From Magicicada septendecula (taxonomy: Eukaryota > Arthropoda > Insecta > Hemiptera > Cicadidae): 64,000 nucleotides of DNA. Positions 35,972 through 47,974 of this stretch are shown here, one piece after another (positions within the stretch are counted from its first letter, which is position 1; every line of letters begins with the position of its first letter). The DNA is taken from contig CM068372.1 in NCBI GenBank assembly GCA_034769895.1, forward strand, positions 373,879,258-373,943,257, written 5' to 3'. The notes below the pieces were generated by a model. That model saw nothing but the letters and a program-made list of their open reading frames with translations, was not told the DNA's origin and searched no databases. A program made the position numbers and the translations under genes.

Positions 35972-36955
35972 ATTTATTAATTGTTAATGATTTTATCATT
36001 CACTATTTTTCACTATATTACCATTCTTTATTTCACACTAGTCTCATTCAATCATCACCTTCACTTTTAAATTATTTATAGTTTATTATAATTTTATTAG
36101 TGTACTTTCTTTATCACTACATCTTGGGGTTTTTACACTTTCATTTTGCACTTCACAAATGTTTTTGTTTTTTAAGTGATTCTGAATGGGTAATCCCTCT
36201 AATTATTATCTCACTACTGTACTGTCTCTTTCATTACAATATCTCATTAATAATAATAACAATTTTATGTCCTTATATTTCTATCATTACATCTAACTCT
36301 AAATTGTGGGTTAGTTTGCTTTTTTATATTTATATTTATATTTAACATTGTTTAATTGGGTTTCCTTCAATTCCATTACTATTGTCCATTAATGGATAAT
36401 AACATTTACTTTTCTTTTCTCATAGGTTAATTATTGGTCTTGTTTCCAATATTACATTTGAGTGCATTATTTCTCCTGCTCATATTCTTGATTACTTGTT
36501 TGTGTATCATCATTGGTTTTCATTTTTATTTATTTCCCTTCATCTTGGGTTTGTTTCTTTTTTATTTCCCTCCTTCTTCATTTTCATTGTATTTGTTTAA
36601 TATTTTGGTTTTCCACCTTCTCCTTTGGGTTCATTTTAACATGTTACATTGAGTCATTTAATTCCATGAACTTGTTTCATTTTTTTTGGTTTTGGTTTTT
36701 CCCTTCTTCTTTTGGTTTGGTTAATCACCTTCTTCTCTTCTTTGGTTTTATTCTTGTTTGTTTTTTGTGGTTCCCTTCTTCTTTTGTTTCCTTTTGTTGG
36801 GTCAATCACTTGGGTTGGGTCATGTTGTCGTTTGTCAAGTCATTGTCTTTATATTTTATTTATATTAAGCATTTTATTTAATATGAAGTATTATTTTATA
36901 TTTAGTATCATCTTTTTCATCCCTGGTATTGGGTTGGCTTATTTGTGTTGTAACA
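35972..36955 (-). repeat. G1 right (5') LTR, second part
   Basis: Begins with the second ATTTATTAATT (35972-35982) and continues the LTR to GTTGTAACA at 36955, followed by ATAG. Confidence 0.95.
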
Positions 36956-37077
36956 ATAGTGACTGAAAATCCACAAGGGATATGGATTTATATAGTTGTC
37001 TTGATTATTCATCTCTTCTTTCACAGCACTAACACTTATCTATAAATGAACTTTTTCTTGTGAAAACTTACTTTTTT

Positions 37078-37124
37078 GTCGGACGCGTTTCGGCGTACGT
37101 ATCCGCCTTCTTCAGCTTTTAGTC
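37078..37124 (-). ncRNA. Hammerhead ribozyme motif (PLE-B, left arm)
   Basis: Minus strand: CUGAAGA, stem II GGCG/CGCC, GAAA, a minimal stem III in ACGCGU, then C17. All invariant core bases are present. Stem I near the core is weak, but a distal pairing (ACU/AGU) is possible. Confidence 0.6.
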
Positions 37125-37559
37125 AGACTGCCATCATTTCGTAACGGTTGTTGTGTGGAAGGTGTAGTGGGGGCGGTGTGTGGAGGAAGGGGATTGGCGC
37201 GGGGATTCAACTTGATGTTTGTTTTTTGTAAAATTGTGTCAAAAAGTGTATGTGATTTATATTGTAATTGATCGTTAAGTATGTTGTTTGGTTGTGTTGT
37301 GTGGTGTTTATACGAAACATATAATATATAAATGTACAAAATATATAATATATATGAACAATACGAAATATATAAACACCACACAACACAACCAAACAAC
37401 ATACTTAACGATCAATTACAATATAAATCACATACACTTTTTGACACAATTTTACAAAAAACAAACATCAAGTTGAATCCCCGCGCCAATCCCCTTCCTC
37501 CACACACCACCCCCACTACACCTTCCACACAACAACCGTTACGAAATGATGGCAGTCTG

Positions 37560-37606
37560 ACTAAAAGCTGAAGAAGGCGGATACGTATGCCGAAACGCGT
37601 CCGACG
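37560..37606 (+). ncRNA. Hammerhead ribozyme motif (PLE-B, right arm)
   Basis: CUGAAGA at 37568-37574, GAAA at 37592-37595, ACGCGU then C17 at 37601. Same as the left arm except one base in stem II (GGCG with UGCC). Confidence 0.6.
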
Positions 37607-37912
37607 AAAAAAATAAGTTTTCACAAGAAAAAGTTCATTTTTAGATAAGTATGGATTTATATACTCATACTGATAACATTGTTCAAAAACATTAGCATTG
37701 CACTTAATGCTCTTAACTTAGCAAACTTCATGCCAGAGCTCTTAGCTATTTACTATATGGTTTGATGTTACAATGTTTTGGTATATCTTATTGCCTATCT
37801 TTTTTTTGTTAAAACTTCCTTGAAATCTGAAACTAATTACTGAGCTTTTTATGAAGAATGTTATGAAAGCCTAAAATATAGCCTTAATAAATTATAATAC
37901 TAATTATAAGTA

Positions 37913-38913
37913 TAACACTACCGACTCAGAACACAAAGTTTTTATTGGTAAAAATGTAACATTTTTACCTTATAGCCTGAACCAGTTTTTGCTTATTAAA
38001 AGGTTCGTCATAGCATAAACCCATCAGTTTCTTCGATTGCTGTTGTCATACCAAAAGATGTCATCTGAAAGCATGAATTGTATCTCTGAATGTTATGGAG
38101 AAAATGGTTGGATTCTGAAATCGTTCCTGAAATGAACGAACAAAGTTGTCCTGGTGGCTGGTTGTAAAATTACTTTCCCATTAGAGCAGCACATCCCAAG
38201 CGATTTAATTTAAATTTTTTTGGCTTGATAGAATTCGCATATCACATCCATTTTTCCAATTGTATCTTTTGGATGTGATGAATAGTCATAACTTGGGTCA
38301 TCACCAATAGGCAACATGTCAACTTGTTTGAGGAAGTTGTTTCCTTCAGCACTATACTGAAGCAAGAACTTTTTAGGCATTGTCAGTATCTGATTTTTAT
38401 GGACTTCAGTAGGCATTTTTTCACCCAATCTGGGACAGATTTTGTAGTATTGAAGTTTGTAATATGATTATTTCATACAGAACAGAACAGTTTGTAATAT
38501 TTCAGGAAAATTATCAGTTAACATTATCAGATAATATTATGAATCATGAATTTTGGCATCAACACATTAGACAATTTTCAGTGACAAATGAAGTTGCCAT
38601 TACAGTCTTCATACAAATGTTTGCGTAGCCATCAGAGAATTCCTAACATCAGTTCCATGCTTAAATTTCTATCATAAAGCTCAGTAGTATGTGATACGTG
38701 TTTGCTTCCACTTGACAGGATGTCAGCACAGTTATTACAGTAGATCTGATATACCCCACTACTGTCTAGGACGTTTTTGGCAGCTGTAAACCAGTTTTTG
38801 CTTATTACAAGCCTCTGACAAAGCTTGTAATAAGCAAAAACTTGTCGAGGCTACAAGGTAAAAGTTTGACATTTTTACCAATAAAAACTTCGTGTTCCGA
38901 GTTGGTAGTGTTA
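37913..38913. mobile_element. Terminal-repeat element with Helitron N-terminal fragment
   Basis: Begins TAACACTACCGACTCAGAAC and ends with the inverted equivalent (GTTCCGAGTTGGTAGTGTTA). The arms of about 90 bp also share AAGTTTTTATTGGTAAAAATG and GCCTTATAGG-type sequence. Related arms occur at 58695-58915. The minus strand of 38000-38430 reads MDVICEFYQAKK, HFLHNIQRYN and CFQMTSFG in broken frames, which match the N-terminal zinc-finger region of Helitron proteins. This is a decayed Helitron fragment, opposite in direction to the copy that follows. Confidence 0.55.
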
Positions 38914-39664
38914 TCTATATATTAATACGTGAAGAGAAAACTTTGTACCCCTTTTTAAGCATATTGCGTGCATGGAGGAGTGTGAGATTTGGCATAGTAA
39001 AAGTTTATATGGAGAAGGAGTGCAGGAAGCTAAAATTTATGTATAATATGTATTACAAATACATTAAATAAAATAAAATAAAACATTCATTTGCACTTGA
39101 AAATTCATTTAAACTTTTTCAAACAATACTAATTGTTAAAAATAAAATAATTTTGTTGCCAGGCAATAAAATTATAATTTTTTCATTTTAGTGTACGTTC
39201 ATACTGCCAATGTCAAACACATAATAGTCTGTGGTCAAACAGTCGCACAGAGTAGAGATTGTCGCCAAAGAATTTTAAAATGTTGCCAACAAATAATTAC
39301 TGACAGATTGACTGAATGAGCTGTGAATTTTGTGTGATTTCAAATGTTCCTTTTTCAATAGTCTGTGGAGTGTATGTCAAGGCAAAAAAGCGTTTATTTT
39401 ATATTTTGTATATTAGATATCTGTGTTTTATATATTAATGTGCAGTTGAAAGTGAAATACAGCTTGCTTAATATACACCTGTTGCAAAAGGAAAATTTTG
39501 TAGCAGCAATTTGAATTGACTTACTCTCGCCTAATTATTATTGGTGGTTTCAAAACAGTGAGTACATTTTATTATTTTTAAATTAAACCCTGTCTAATCT
39601 TAGTTTCAGTAATTTCATTACATGTTTTTTTTTTTACATTCAGATATTCGCACCTACTTCCATT

Positions 39665-40583
39665 ATGCCTCGACATAGAACATTGACGGGTCGGAGTGAG
39701 AGACAAAGAAGAAGGAATATATATTCCTGGATTTCGTTGTCCATGACGTGTCCGTTACTTAACTAAATATATTTGCGTGAAAGTCAAAATGATAATAGAC
39801 CAAATGCAAATTTAAATAGTGTAAATTGTATAACATTGACGGGTCGGAGTGAGAGACAAAGAAGAAGGAATATATATTCGCGTGAAAGTCAAAATGACAA
39901 TAGACCAAATGCAAATTTAAATAGTATAAATAGTATACAAAATGATGAAATTATTTTGAGGGATACATTTAAATGCGCACTGAATGTCATTCCAAGAAAT
40001 TTTAATACTTTTGATTGTGGATTAATGCATTTACAATGCAGGTTTTGCAATGCAAAACATTTCGAATCTGAGGTCACTTTAGATGAAAGGATTGCCTTTA
40101 CATTCACTTCATGTTGTCATAAAGGTAAAGCAATATTACCGGCCTTAAGTAAAAATGAATACTTTAAATCATTGTATGATGGATTTACTTCAAATGAACC
40201 TTCAATAAAAAGAAAGTCAAAAAATTATTTTGAAAACATTCGTAAATACAATTCATCATTTGCTATGGTTAGCTCAGAAGCTAAAATTTTGGATAGTTAC
40301 GCGTGGAGTGTATCATTTTAAAATACATGATGTTTTTTATCACAGATCAGGTCCAATGACTGCTGGATATGGTCGCTCACCATGTTATGCGCAATTATAT
40401 TTTTATGATGTTGACACTGCTGTCAATTATAGATTACGTGAACACTATAATCAAACATGCAATAACAATATAATGCGCGAAATCTCTCTTGAATTGGAAC
40501 ACATTAATCCTTTCATTCGGTCATTCATTGCAATGAAAGATCATTGTCAGAGAGTTGAAAATCGAAATTTGTATGCTCATTAA
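39665..40583 (+). pseudogene. Helitron Rep/helicase N-terminal part (disrupted)
   Basis: Starts MPRHRTLTGRSERQRRRNIY. A unit of about 40 codons (TGRSERQRRRNIYS, RESQNDNRPNANLNS) is repeated twice. The first unit is interrupted at 39730-39774 by a 45-bp insertion of Helitron end sequence that brings a stop. The second unit continues into MHLQCRFCNAKHFESE and FTSCCHKGKAILPAL, the Cys-rich N-terminal finger of Helitrons. After a frame change near 40320 it goes on with HDVFYHRSGPM. It recognises element DNA in related proteins. Confidence 0.75.
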
Positions 40584-40869
40584 AGTAAATCGTGATTTAG
40601 ATCTACGCCGTTATAATGATGCAGTTCAAACTGATGTAGCAGTAATATATAGTACAGTTGATGGTTGATGGTGAGCCACCCTTTGAACGAAATATGGTTT
40701 CGTTTTCAAAAGTTAATGGTACCATTAAAATATCTCTGTTTTGGATTCATCATTGGACCCTTTAGCGTATCCATTACTTTTTCCAAATGGTGATACTGGG
40801 TGGCATATCAATATTTCTCATAATGTACCAACTACATCTAATTAAAGAGCGCCCAGAAATAAATTAACC

Positions 40870-42128
40870 ATGCTTCAGTATGCAGCCTATCGACTTGCAA
40901 TTAGAGAAGATTTTAGCATGTTGCACCTTTCACAAAAATTATTTCTGCAGTGGATAGTTGATATGTATGTGAGAATAGAGGGCACAAGGTTACATTTCAT
41001 TCGACAAAATCAAACAAATCTTAGGTCTGAAGTTTACAACAATTTAACAGATTATTTAGAATTGAACCCCAATGCCAATAATGTTGGCCGTAGAGTAATT
41101 TTACCATCTTCATTCAATGGATCTCCAAGAAATATGTATCAGAATTATTTAGATGCAATGTCAATTGTACAACATTTCGGAAAGCCTTCTTTGTTTATTA
41201 CAATGACTTGCAATCCAAGTTGGCCTGAAATAGTTAGCAATATTGGTGTAGGTGAGTCAGCTAATTTTCGACCTGTTATTGTTGTGCGTGTATTCAAGTC
41301 CAAACTGAAAGCCTTACACTAAAAAAAATCTTCGGTAAAGTTGAAGCACTCATTTATACAATTGAGTTTCAAAAGAGAGGATTGCCTCATGCTCACATTT
41401 TACTCTCTTTAAATGAGCAAGATAAAATTGTTAACGCTACCGATATTGATAAAGTTGTATCTGCGGAGATTCCTAACATTCAAACACATCCTACATTACA
41501 TGAATATGTTGTAAAACACATGATGCATGGTCCATGCGGTGTACTTAATCCAAATTCTGTATGTATGAGAGATGGAAAATGCACAAAAGATTATCCAAAA
41601 CGATTTAATGAATTTACATGTGAATCATTAAATGGATATCCATTATACAGAAGGAGTGATAATGGTATTAATGCTGAAGTTCGCGGTAGTTGCCTCGACA
41701 ATCGTTATGTTGTACCATACAATCCGTATTTACTTGCCAAATTTAATTGCCATATAAATGTTGAAGTATGCACTACAGTTAAAAGTGTTAAGTACATTTA
41801 TAAATACGTGTATAAAGGCTATGACAGTGCATCTGTTGAATTAGGTTCAGAGAGAAATGAACCAGGTCAAGAAATACAAATTGATGAAGTTAAAAATTTT
41901 TTAAATGGCCGTTATGTCCGATCAACTGAAGCTGTATGGCGCATCTATGAATTACCAATGCATTTTCAATCACATGTCATCGTTAGACTTGACATTCATT
42001 TACCGCGTAGACAGAATGTTTACTTTCGAGAAGGGCAAGAACGTCAAGCAATTGAAAATGCAAGACAAACAAAATTATTAGCATTTTTTGAATTGAATCG
42101 ATCAGATCCATCAGCGCATGAATATTAG
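40870..42128 (+). pseudogene. Helitron Rep (HUH nuclease) domain
   Basis: Helitron_like_N sequence is clear at 40870-41322 (DYLDAMSIVQHFGKPSLFIT and TCNPSWPEI). It then passes into another frame at a run of A near 41320. From 41350 it has FQKRGLPHAHILLSL, the His-hydrophobic-His metal site. Then come HEYVVKHMMHGPCG and KYIYKYVYKGYD, which holds the paired tyrosines that nick and join the strand in rolling-circle transposition. It ends at a TAG near 42126, after which helicase sequence continues. Catalytic residues are present but the frame is broken. Confidence 0.85.
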
Positions 42129-42143
42129 TATATTGAAATTCCT

Positions 42144-44119
42144 TTGCATTATGTGTGGGAAGATTCCCGAAAAAAATGGAAGAAGAGAAGGCGTGGAGAT
42201 GACAAAATCATTACACGCATATATGTAGTATCACCAAAAGACATCGAACTTTTCCATTTACGATTGCTTTTATTACATGTCTGTGGTCCAAAATCATTTG
42301 AGGATGTTAGAACATACAATGGAATTATACACACTTCTTTTGTTGAAGCGTGCCATGCTTGCGGCATTGCTTCAAATGATAATGAATGGCGCGAATGTTT
42401 AAATGAAGCAAAAGAATTACATTCACCAAAACAAATGCGAAATTTATTTGGTTACATTTGTGCATTAAATGTGCCAGCCAATGCATTGGCGTTATGGAAT
42501 GAATTTAAAGTATACCTTAGTGAAGATTTTTTGAGAGATTACAACGAAGAAGTATTCTTTAATGCAGCTCTATTAGAAATTGAAGATATTTTGAATGTTC
42601 ATAATTTGTCATGTCAAGAACTTGGTTTACCAGTTCCCACGTATTCGCAGAGAACAGACGAAGCAAATGCTATTGATCCAATAGAACAAGAGTTTCTGTT
42701 TTGTGAGCATTATGAAACTGCAAATATTGAACAGCGTAATCTAATTGATCGTGTGATTCGTGAAGTTTTGCACCATGATACTGGATCTAATGTTTTTTGC
42801 TTAACTGCTCATGCAGGTTGTGGAAAAACATTCACACAAACAGCAATCATTCACAAATTAAATTCGCTTTAATCTTAGTTGCATTGCAATAGCGTTCAGT
42901 GGCATAGCTTCAACTCTATTACTTGGAGGTAGAACTTTTCACAATGTGTTTAAATTGCCTATACCCATTTTGGAAAATTCTGTAGCGAATATTACCACAA
43001 ATAGTAGCTATGGACGTTACATAAATTCATCATCATTGATAATTATTGATGAAATTTCTATGTGCCCACTGCAAGTGTTGAAAATCATAGATAGATTATT
43101 GCAGGATCTATGCAATGAAAATGATAAACATAAACCATTTGGAGTGAAAACGATACTTTTGGCAAATCTTACCAGTTGTCCCACATGGATCACGTGCAAC
43201 TTTAATTGAAAATTGTGTCACGAGTTGGCATAAATTTGTTTATTTTCATAAAGTAACGTTTACTCAAAATATGAGAGCCTTACCAAGTGAAATAGAATTT
43301 GTCGAATTCTTGAAAAAAATTGGTAATGATGAAGCCCCACAATTCCCTCAGTTTGGTAAAAATATTTTTGAAATACCTCAGCAATTAATAGGAGATGAAA
43401 ATAATATTATTAATGAGGTGTATGGAAATATTTCCGAAAACATACTCTCAGATAACATATTGAAGTCAGTTATTTTAGCACCTAAAAATGATGATTGTAC
43501 TTTTATTAATACTGATATACTTAATCGAATACCAGGTGAACAGAAAACATATCGTAGCTACGATAAAATAATTTATGATGATGACAATGAAATCAATAAC
43601 TATCCAGTAGAGTTTTTGAATTCTTTGACTATTAGTGGTTTGCCACCACATAAGTTAGTATTGAAAGTTAATTGCATCGTTTTACTGATCAGAAACTTAA
43701 ATACAAAGGAAGCATTAGTCAATGGAACAAGAATGCGCATCAAGTGTATGCATCGTAATGCTATTGATTGCGAAGTTTTAATTGGAACCGCACGCAATAA
43801 GAGCATTTTGATTCCACGTATAAATTTAACATATTCCGGAACTGTTTTACCATTTAACTTTCAAAGAACTCAATTTCCAATTATACCTGCATTTGCGATG
43901 ACAATAAATAAGTCTCAAGGACAAACATTCGAAAAAATTGGAATTTTATTGAGGCAGCCAGTTTTTACACATGGTCAATTGTACGTCGCAGCAAGTAGAG
44001 TTCGATCATTCGATGGTTTGAGATTTTATATTTCCGAATATAATGGCCAAGGGCATTTAGCAAATGATGAAAGAGTTTTTACAAAAAACATCGTTTACAC
44101 AGAAGTTCTGAATCATTAA
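42144..44119 (+). pseudogene. Helitron PIF1-like helicase domain
   Basis: Three pieces. 42144-42872 ends with the Walker A site AHAGCGKTFTQTA. 42946-43209 has Walker B in LIIIDEISMCPLQ. 43271-44119 carries the last helicase motifs, INKSQGQTFEKIG and YVAASRVRSFDGL, and stops normally at 44117-44119. It would unwind the donor strand. Breaks between the pieces (stop near 42870, frameshift near 43200) leave it inactive. No endonuclease domain follows. Confidence 0.85.
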
Positions 44120-45019
44120 ATTCACTTTCAAACTATTTTAAGTTCAATTGACAACATTTATTTTTTTAACCGCCCGGTTTTTTTGATTTAATGAAAAATA
44201 TATGAAAAAATACGAGGCACGTATTTTTTATTTCATTTTTTATTTTGTATTAATTTTTTATTTAAATTTTATATAATTCGAAAAAGATAGGCAAAATAAC
44301 TGTGTAGCCTTGGCGAAACCTGGTCAGTATGGCAATAAAAAAAACCCAAGGAAATGTCAAAAAACGCGTTATTGCTTTTTAAATATGGCTTAGCCAAGCT
44401 AAACCTCATTTTTCCTATCTTTCATATTTTTCAAATAACTCAAAAATTAATGCACTTAGTGTTCCGAGTCGTCAATATTATAGTGATATTTAGTTAAGTA
44501 ACGGACACGTCATGGACAACGAAATCCAAGAATTTAATGCATAGAAAAAAAAATTAAAAAAATTATATAAGCTTTGTAGCAGATAATCTTCAAACTGTTT
44601 TCGAATTTTGTACCTCACCAAAAATGAAATGTAATCCACTGGAATTGAAAACAATGTATCTTATACTTCTATGAATGTCAAGTCTCATTTTTATTAGCGT
44701 TTATTTGATTCAATAATAACATGAAAAAATTAAAACTGACAATGAATTATATCAAAAAATAAATACGAATACAAGCTGTAATTGTTTTTTTTTTCAACTG
44801 TTACTAACATTTTATTTTAAATTTCATAGGTATTGTAGGGAATTAAGGCAAACAACACACGCTAATGACGTATTTGTACACGCTCGCAGCTGACGTAATA
44901 GAACAAAATTCAAAAAAATTATATGCAATGATTATAGGGGTATACTCTTTGACAAAAGAACCTCAATAACGTTCAAACTTCAAAATTTAATGAATTACGG
45001 TTGAATTTCGACCACTGGG
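44120..45019. other. Helitron 3' flank, noncoding
   Basis: AT-rich DNA after the helicase. It contains the Helitron end at about 44455-44535 and then sequence leading into a second such end at 45020. No gene seen. Confidence 0.5.
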
Positions 45020-45085
45020 CGACCACTAGTACTTATAATTAGTTAATCAATGGACATGTCATGGACAACAAAATCCAAGAAATAA
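45020..45085 (+). repeat. Second Helitron 3' end
   Basis: GGACATGTCATGGACAAC then AAAATCCAAGAA repeats the end at 44495-44535 with a few changes. It suggests a second terminus in tandem, either a read-through end or a fragment of another copy. Confidence 0.6.
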
Positions 45086-46407
45086 TAGTAGACTTATTTT
45101 GTACCATTGACAGTGTTTAGAAGAGGCAGGTTATGCTGCCTAACTTGATCTGTCTGGCATACTAATGGTTTTCAATTAGATAGTTGTAAATTAAGTACTA
45201 TTTACTTGTACTGTTAAATTTTAATTGTTCAAGGTTTGTGTTTTGGCACTTTAGGAAATTTTGATTGCATTTTCAAAGTTACACAAAGCATAAGGAGTAG
45301 GCTACATAAGAAGTAGTTGTTATGTTATGAAAACATACGATTTTCATTTTCATATAAGAAATCAATTAGGTCTGAAAAAAAATAGGCAAGTACATCATCA
45401 AGGATATGCTGCTACTATGTGTTCTTGTTTCACAAATCATACCAGATTTCCATCTACCGGCTGAGACATATTCCAGCTAACTTGTTTTAGCAGTCTTGTG
45501 CTTAATGTATGTAACTGCCAATTTTTATATAAATTTTTTTATTTCATTGAAGACTTATAGTTTGATAGTTGTACTATGCTAATACTTGTACCATACTTCT
45601 GTTTGTGGCTATTAAATTCTAATTATCGTCTTGCTGTTTACGGCACTTAACATAATCCATTTCAGATCATATAGATCTATTTATTTAACCAGGTTGTAAG
45701 AAAAACATTTGAAAACCTTGTAGATTTTTTTGTAGACTTCATCTCCGGTGTTTTCCTGAGAACACCACATAGGGTACGAACAAGTTTCTCATTCATTTAC
45801 CTTTTGGACTCTTCTTTTTGCTCTTTTCATGGAGACTAGAGGAGATTTTCATTAAATGTAGGATTAATTATTACCTAAATATTGCTTATATTTATAGACT
45901 ATAGTTCTCATAACTCATGATTTAACTGATTTCACTAATTTTAAATTTGGTTTAAAGTAATTTGAAGAATGACTATTGCTTAGTTTCATTTTAACATGTT
46001 ACTCTGGATGTAGGATCATTAGTATTTTATTATCAGTGCATGCATGTCAAAGGTACATTTATGAAGTAGTAGGCCCATACACTTTTTGTAGACACGACTG
46101 TGATTCATTTGATGCCTAATTTAATGTGCCTGTTCTATTCAGTAATAACACAGTTTGTGTGTGTGCCTGTGCATGCGTGTGCATGTACATATATAGGTGT
46201 TCATAATATGATATATTTATTTTGATACCATTGCCATTATGATCCAGTAATTGGATTTTTATATGCATTTGTTACTGAAAGTCAGCATGAGTGAAGGAAG
46301 CCAGTATAACTTCTAAATCTGGTAACTTATAAGCCAACGTTAATTCTACCCAGGCACCAAAATTCTTACAGACTTACCAGTGTCATTGACTTTTTAAAAA
46401 CTAACAT
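45086..46407. other. Intron sequence, nothing identified
   Basis: AT-rich DNA without a supported gene or repeat. A short GT-rich run lies at about 46155-46190. Confidence 0.5.
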
Positions 46408-46415
46408 AATTAGAT

Positions 46416-46857
46416 CAGTATCATATCTAGAATTTGTCCTGGGGGCGGGGGTTGAGTCGTCAGATTTGTACAAAAGAAAAAACAAGTTAAGACCAATAAA
46501 CAAGTTAAATCAATATTGCTATCTTTAAAGTGGATGAAAAACGTATGATAACATCCTGAACTCAATCCCATTGAAGTAAACAGTAATAACACAATAAAAA
46601 TGCACGTTATTGACACATTGTTTACAAGACTGAATTGATTTACCTATATTTCATATTTCAAATGTATAGGTTAAGTGCTGTGTAATAAACCTGTTTGTAT
46701 ATTTAAAAAGAGTTACTACTGTGTTAGCATACTCATCTGAGAAAATAATAAAACACATAAAAACTAAGAGATTAGCAAAATTCCTCATCACCTTTTTCGA
46801 CCTTCTGAGGGGGAGGTTCAATCCTGTCTTTCCCCTTCCCCTAGAAATACACCCCTG
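46416..46857. mobile_element. hAT-like non-autonomous element
   Basis: 442 bp flanked by AATTAGAT (46408-46415 and 46858-46865), an 8-bp duplication as in hAT. The ends are CAGTATCATATCTAG and, inverted, CAGGGGTGTATTTCTAG. The start CAGGGGTG fits hAT ends. No transposase. Confidence 0.75.
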
Positions 46858-46865
46858 AATTAGAT

Positions 46866-47717
46866 CACATTTTAAACACTGCAATTTCAAACCAGCATTT
46901 GTTTCTGTAAAACTGTCTATATACGTACAGGTTGCCTTGACAACAATATGTACAGATTTTCATAGTGTTCGCAGAACATTGCTGTGTTCACTCCTCTTGC
47001 TAGCCAAACTTGTAATTGTCCCCTTAAGATTAAAATTAGTCTTTTAGAACTTTCATGGTTTTTTTTATGACCAGGATAATTTAGTTTTCTGTGCATTACT
47101 TATGTGGTTGACAGATTAGTGTGCTGTGTTAGAATTAAACTGAAATACCAATGGATAGTCCCAGAGTCCAACTGCATGCTACCACCATTAAAAACAACAG
47201 CTCTCTGATTCATTTAAACCCCTGACATGTTATTTTGTAAGCAAGTATCATGCTGACAGCATTTTTGGGACCATATCAGTTGCAAATTATTCGTAGTAGT
47301 GTATTTTTGTTACAAGTGATAATTGAATGTTATGTTATACAATTAAGTGACTGATTATCATGTTACAGCCTTGAAAAATTAAAAACACTCACTGACTATG
47401 CCACTTATTGATGATAAGTAGTATCATATAGATGACAGTATTAAATCACCAACTTACCAGATTTTTACTGTAAATTGTATTACTGAAACAAAATATTCTT
47501 GCTACTGGACAGTCACATTGAATCATTAATAAGTATGATTAATGATATAATATTTTAAATTAATGCTCCTCCAGTATCCCCTCCCCATCCAGTTGTGGAA
47601 CATCATACATGTACACAAGACACAAAAGGTTCCAAAATACTTCTTTGCAGTGTATCAGGATTTAAATATGCTTCTTGTTGGTTAGGTCAGAATATTATGT
47701 TTGATAGACATAAGATT
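46866..47717. other. Intron sequence, nothing identified
   Basis: AT-rich DNA without recognisable features. Confidence 0.5.
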
Positions 47718-47845
47718 AAGAGGTCATTTAATATGTTGTTTAGTTGTAGTGTGTGGTGTTTATATATTTCATACTGTTCAGCCGTGTTGAGTTTCCTACT
47801 TTTTGGTAAGTAGTGTAGTATTTCGAGGTTGTTTTCTATGTTGGT
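47718..47845 (-). pseudogene. PLE fragment, C-terminal part
   Basis: On the minus strand it encodes a remnant like EILHYLPKS, KLNTAEQYEIYKHHT and LNNILND, closest to the family B/C proteins. No ends, no RT. Confidence 0.7.
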
Positions 47846-47974
47846 GTAAAGTTAAAGTGAAAGTTCAGTTTATCACTAATATTAAGTGCATGAATGAAAA
47901 AGATGAACCATCAAAACAACTATATTACCTCTATTCAACCTGTCAGTATTTCAATATGTTATACTAGTAAGTGT

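Larger units (their letters stand above)
7821..36955 (-). mobile_element. Ty3/Gypsy retrotransposon G1 with very long LTRs
   Basis: Full outline of a minus-strand LTR element bounded by ATAG at 7817-7820 and 36956-36959, a 4-bp target duplication. Both LTRs start TGTAACGCGG and end GTGTTGTAACA. Each is about 3.3 kb once its insertion is removed. The left LTR is split by L2 (9657-23384), the right by a PLE (33785-35971). The internal 6.6 kb holds gag, protease, RT, RNase H and integrase in that order on the minus strand, all with stops or frameshifts. No envelope gene is seen. Confidence 0.9.
36995..37649. mobile_element. Palindromic mini-PLE, family B
   Basis: A 655-bp near-palindrome flanked by TATGGATTTATATA (36981-36994 and 37650-37663), a 14-bp target duplication. 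Each arm carries the 3' end of family B: the last codons of the PLE protein (a tail like NPRANPLPPHT), a CAGTCTGACTAAAAGCTGAAG stretch with a hammerhead, and the terminal GAAAAAGTTCAT. It has no RT and no complete GIY-YIG domain. The middle (about 37310-37370) is a short AT-rich spacer. Confidence 0.9.
38914..44535 (+). mobile_element. Helitron (Helitron2/Helentron-like), decayed
   Basis: The 5' end TCTATATATTAATACGTGAA and the stretch that follows look like Helentron 5' ends. The 3' end is the motif GGACACGTCATGGACAAC then GAAATCCAAGAA. In between lies a Rep/helicase gene on the plus strand, cut by many stops and shifts. A 45-bp copy of the 3' terminal motif sits inside the first coding exon (39730-39774). 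Exact termini need comparison with other copies. Confidence 0.75.

Noticed and set aside
37112..37571. Two mirrored short frames ending in a Pro/Thr-rich tail, read as separate genes
   Set aside because: They are the last codons of the PLE-B protein, present twice because the unit is a palindrome.
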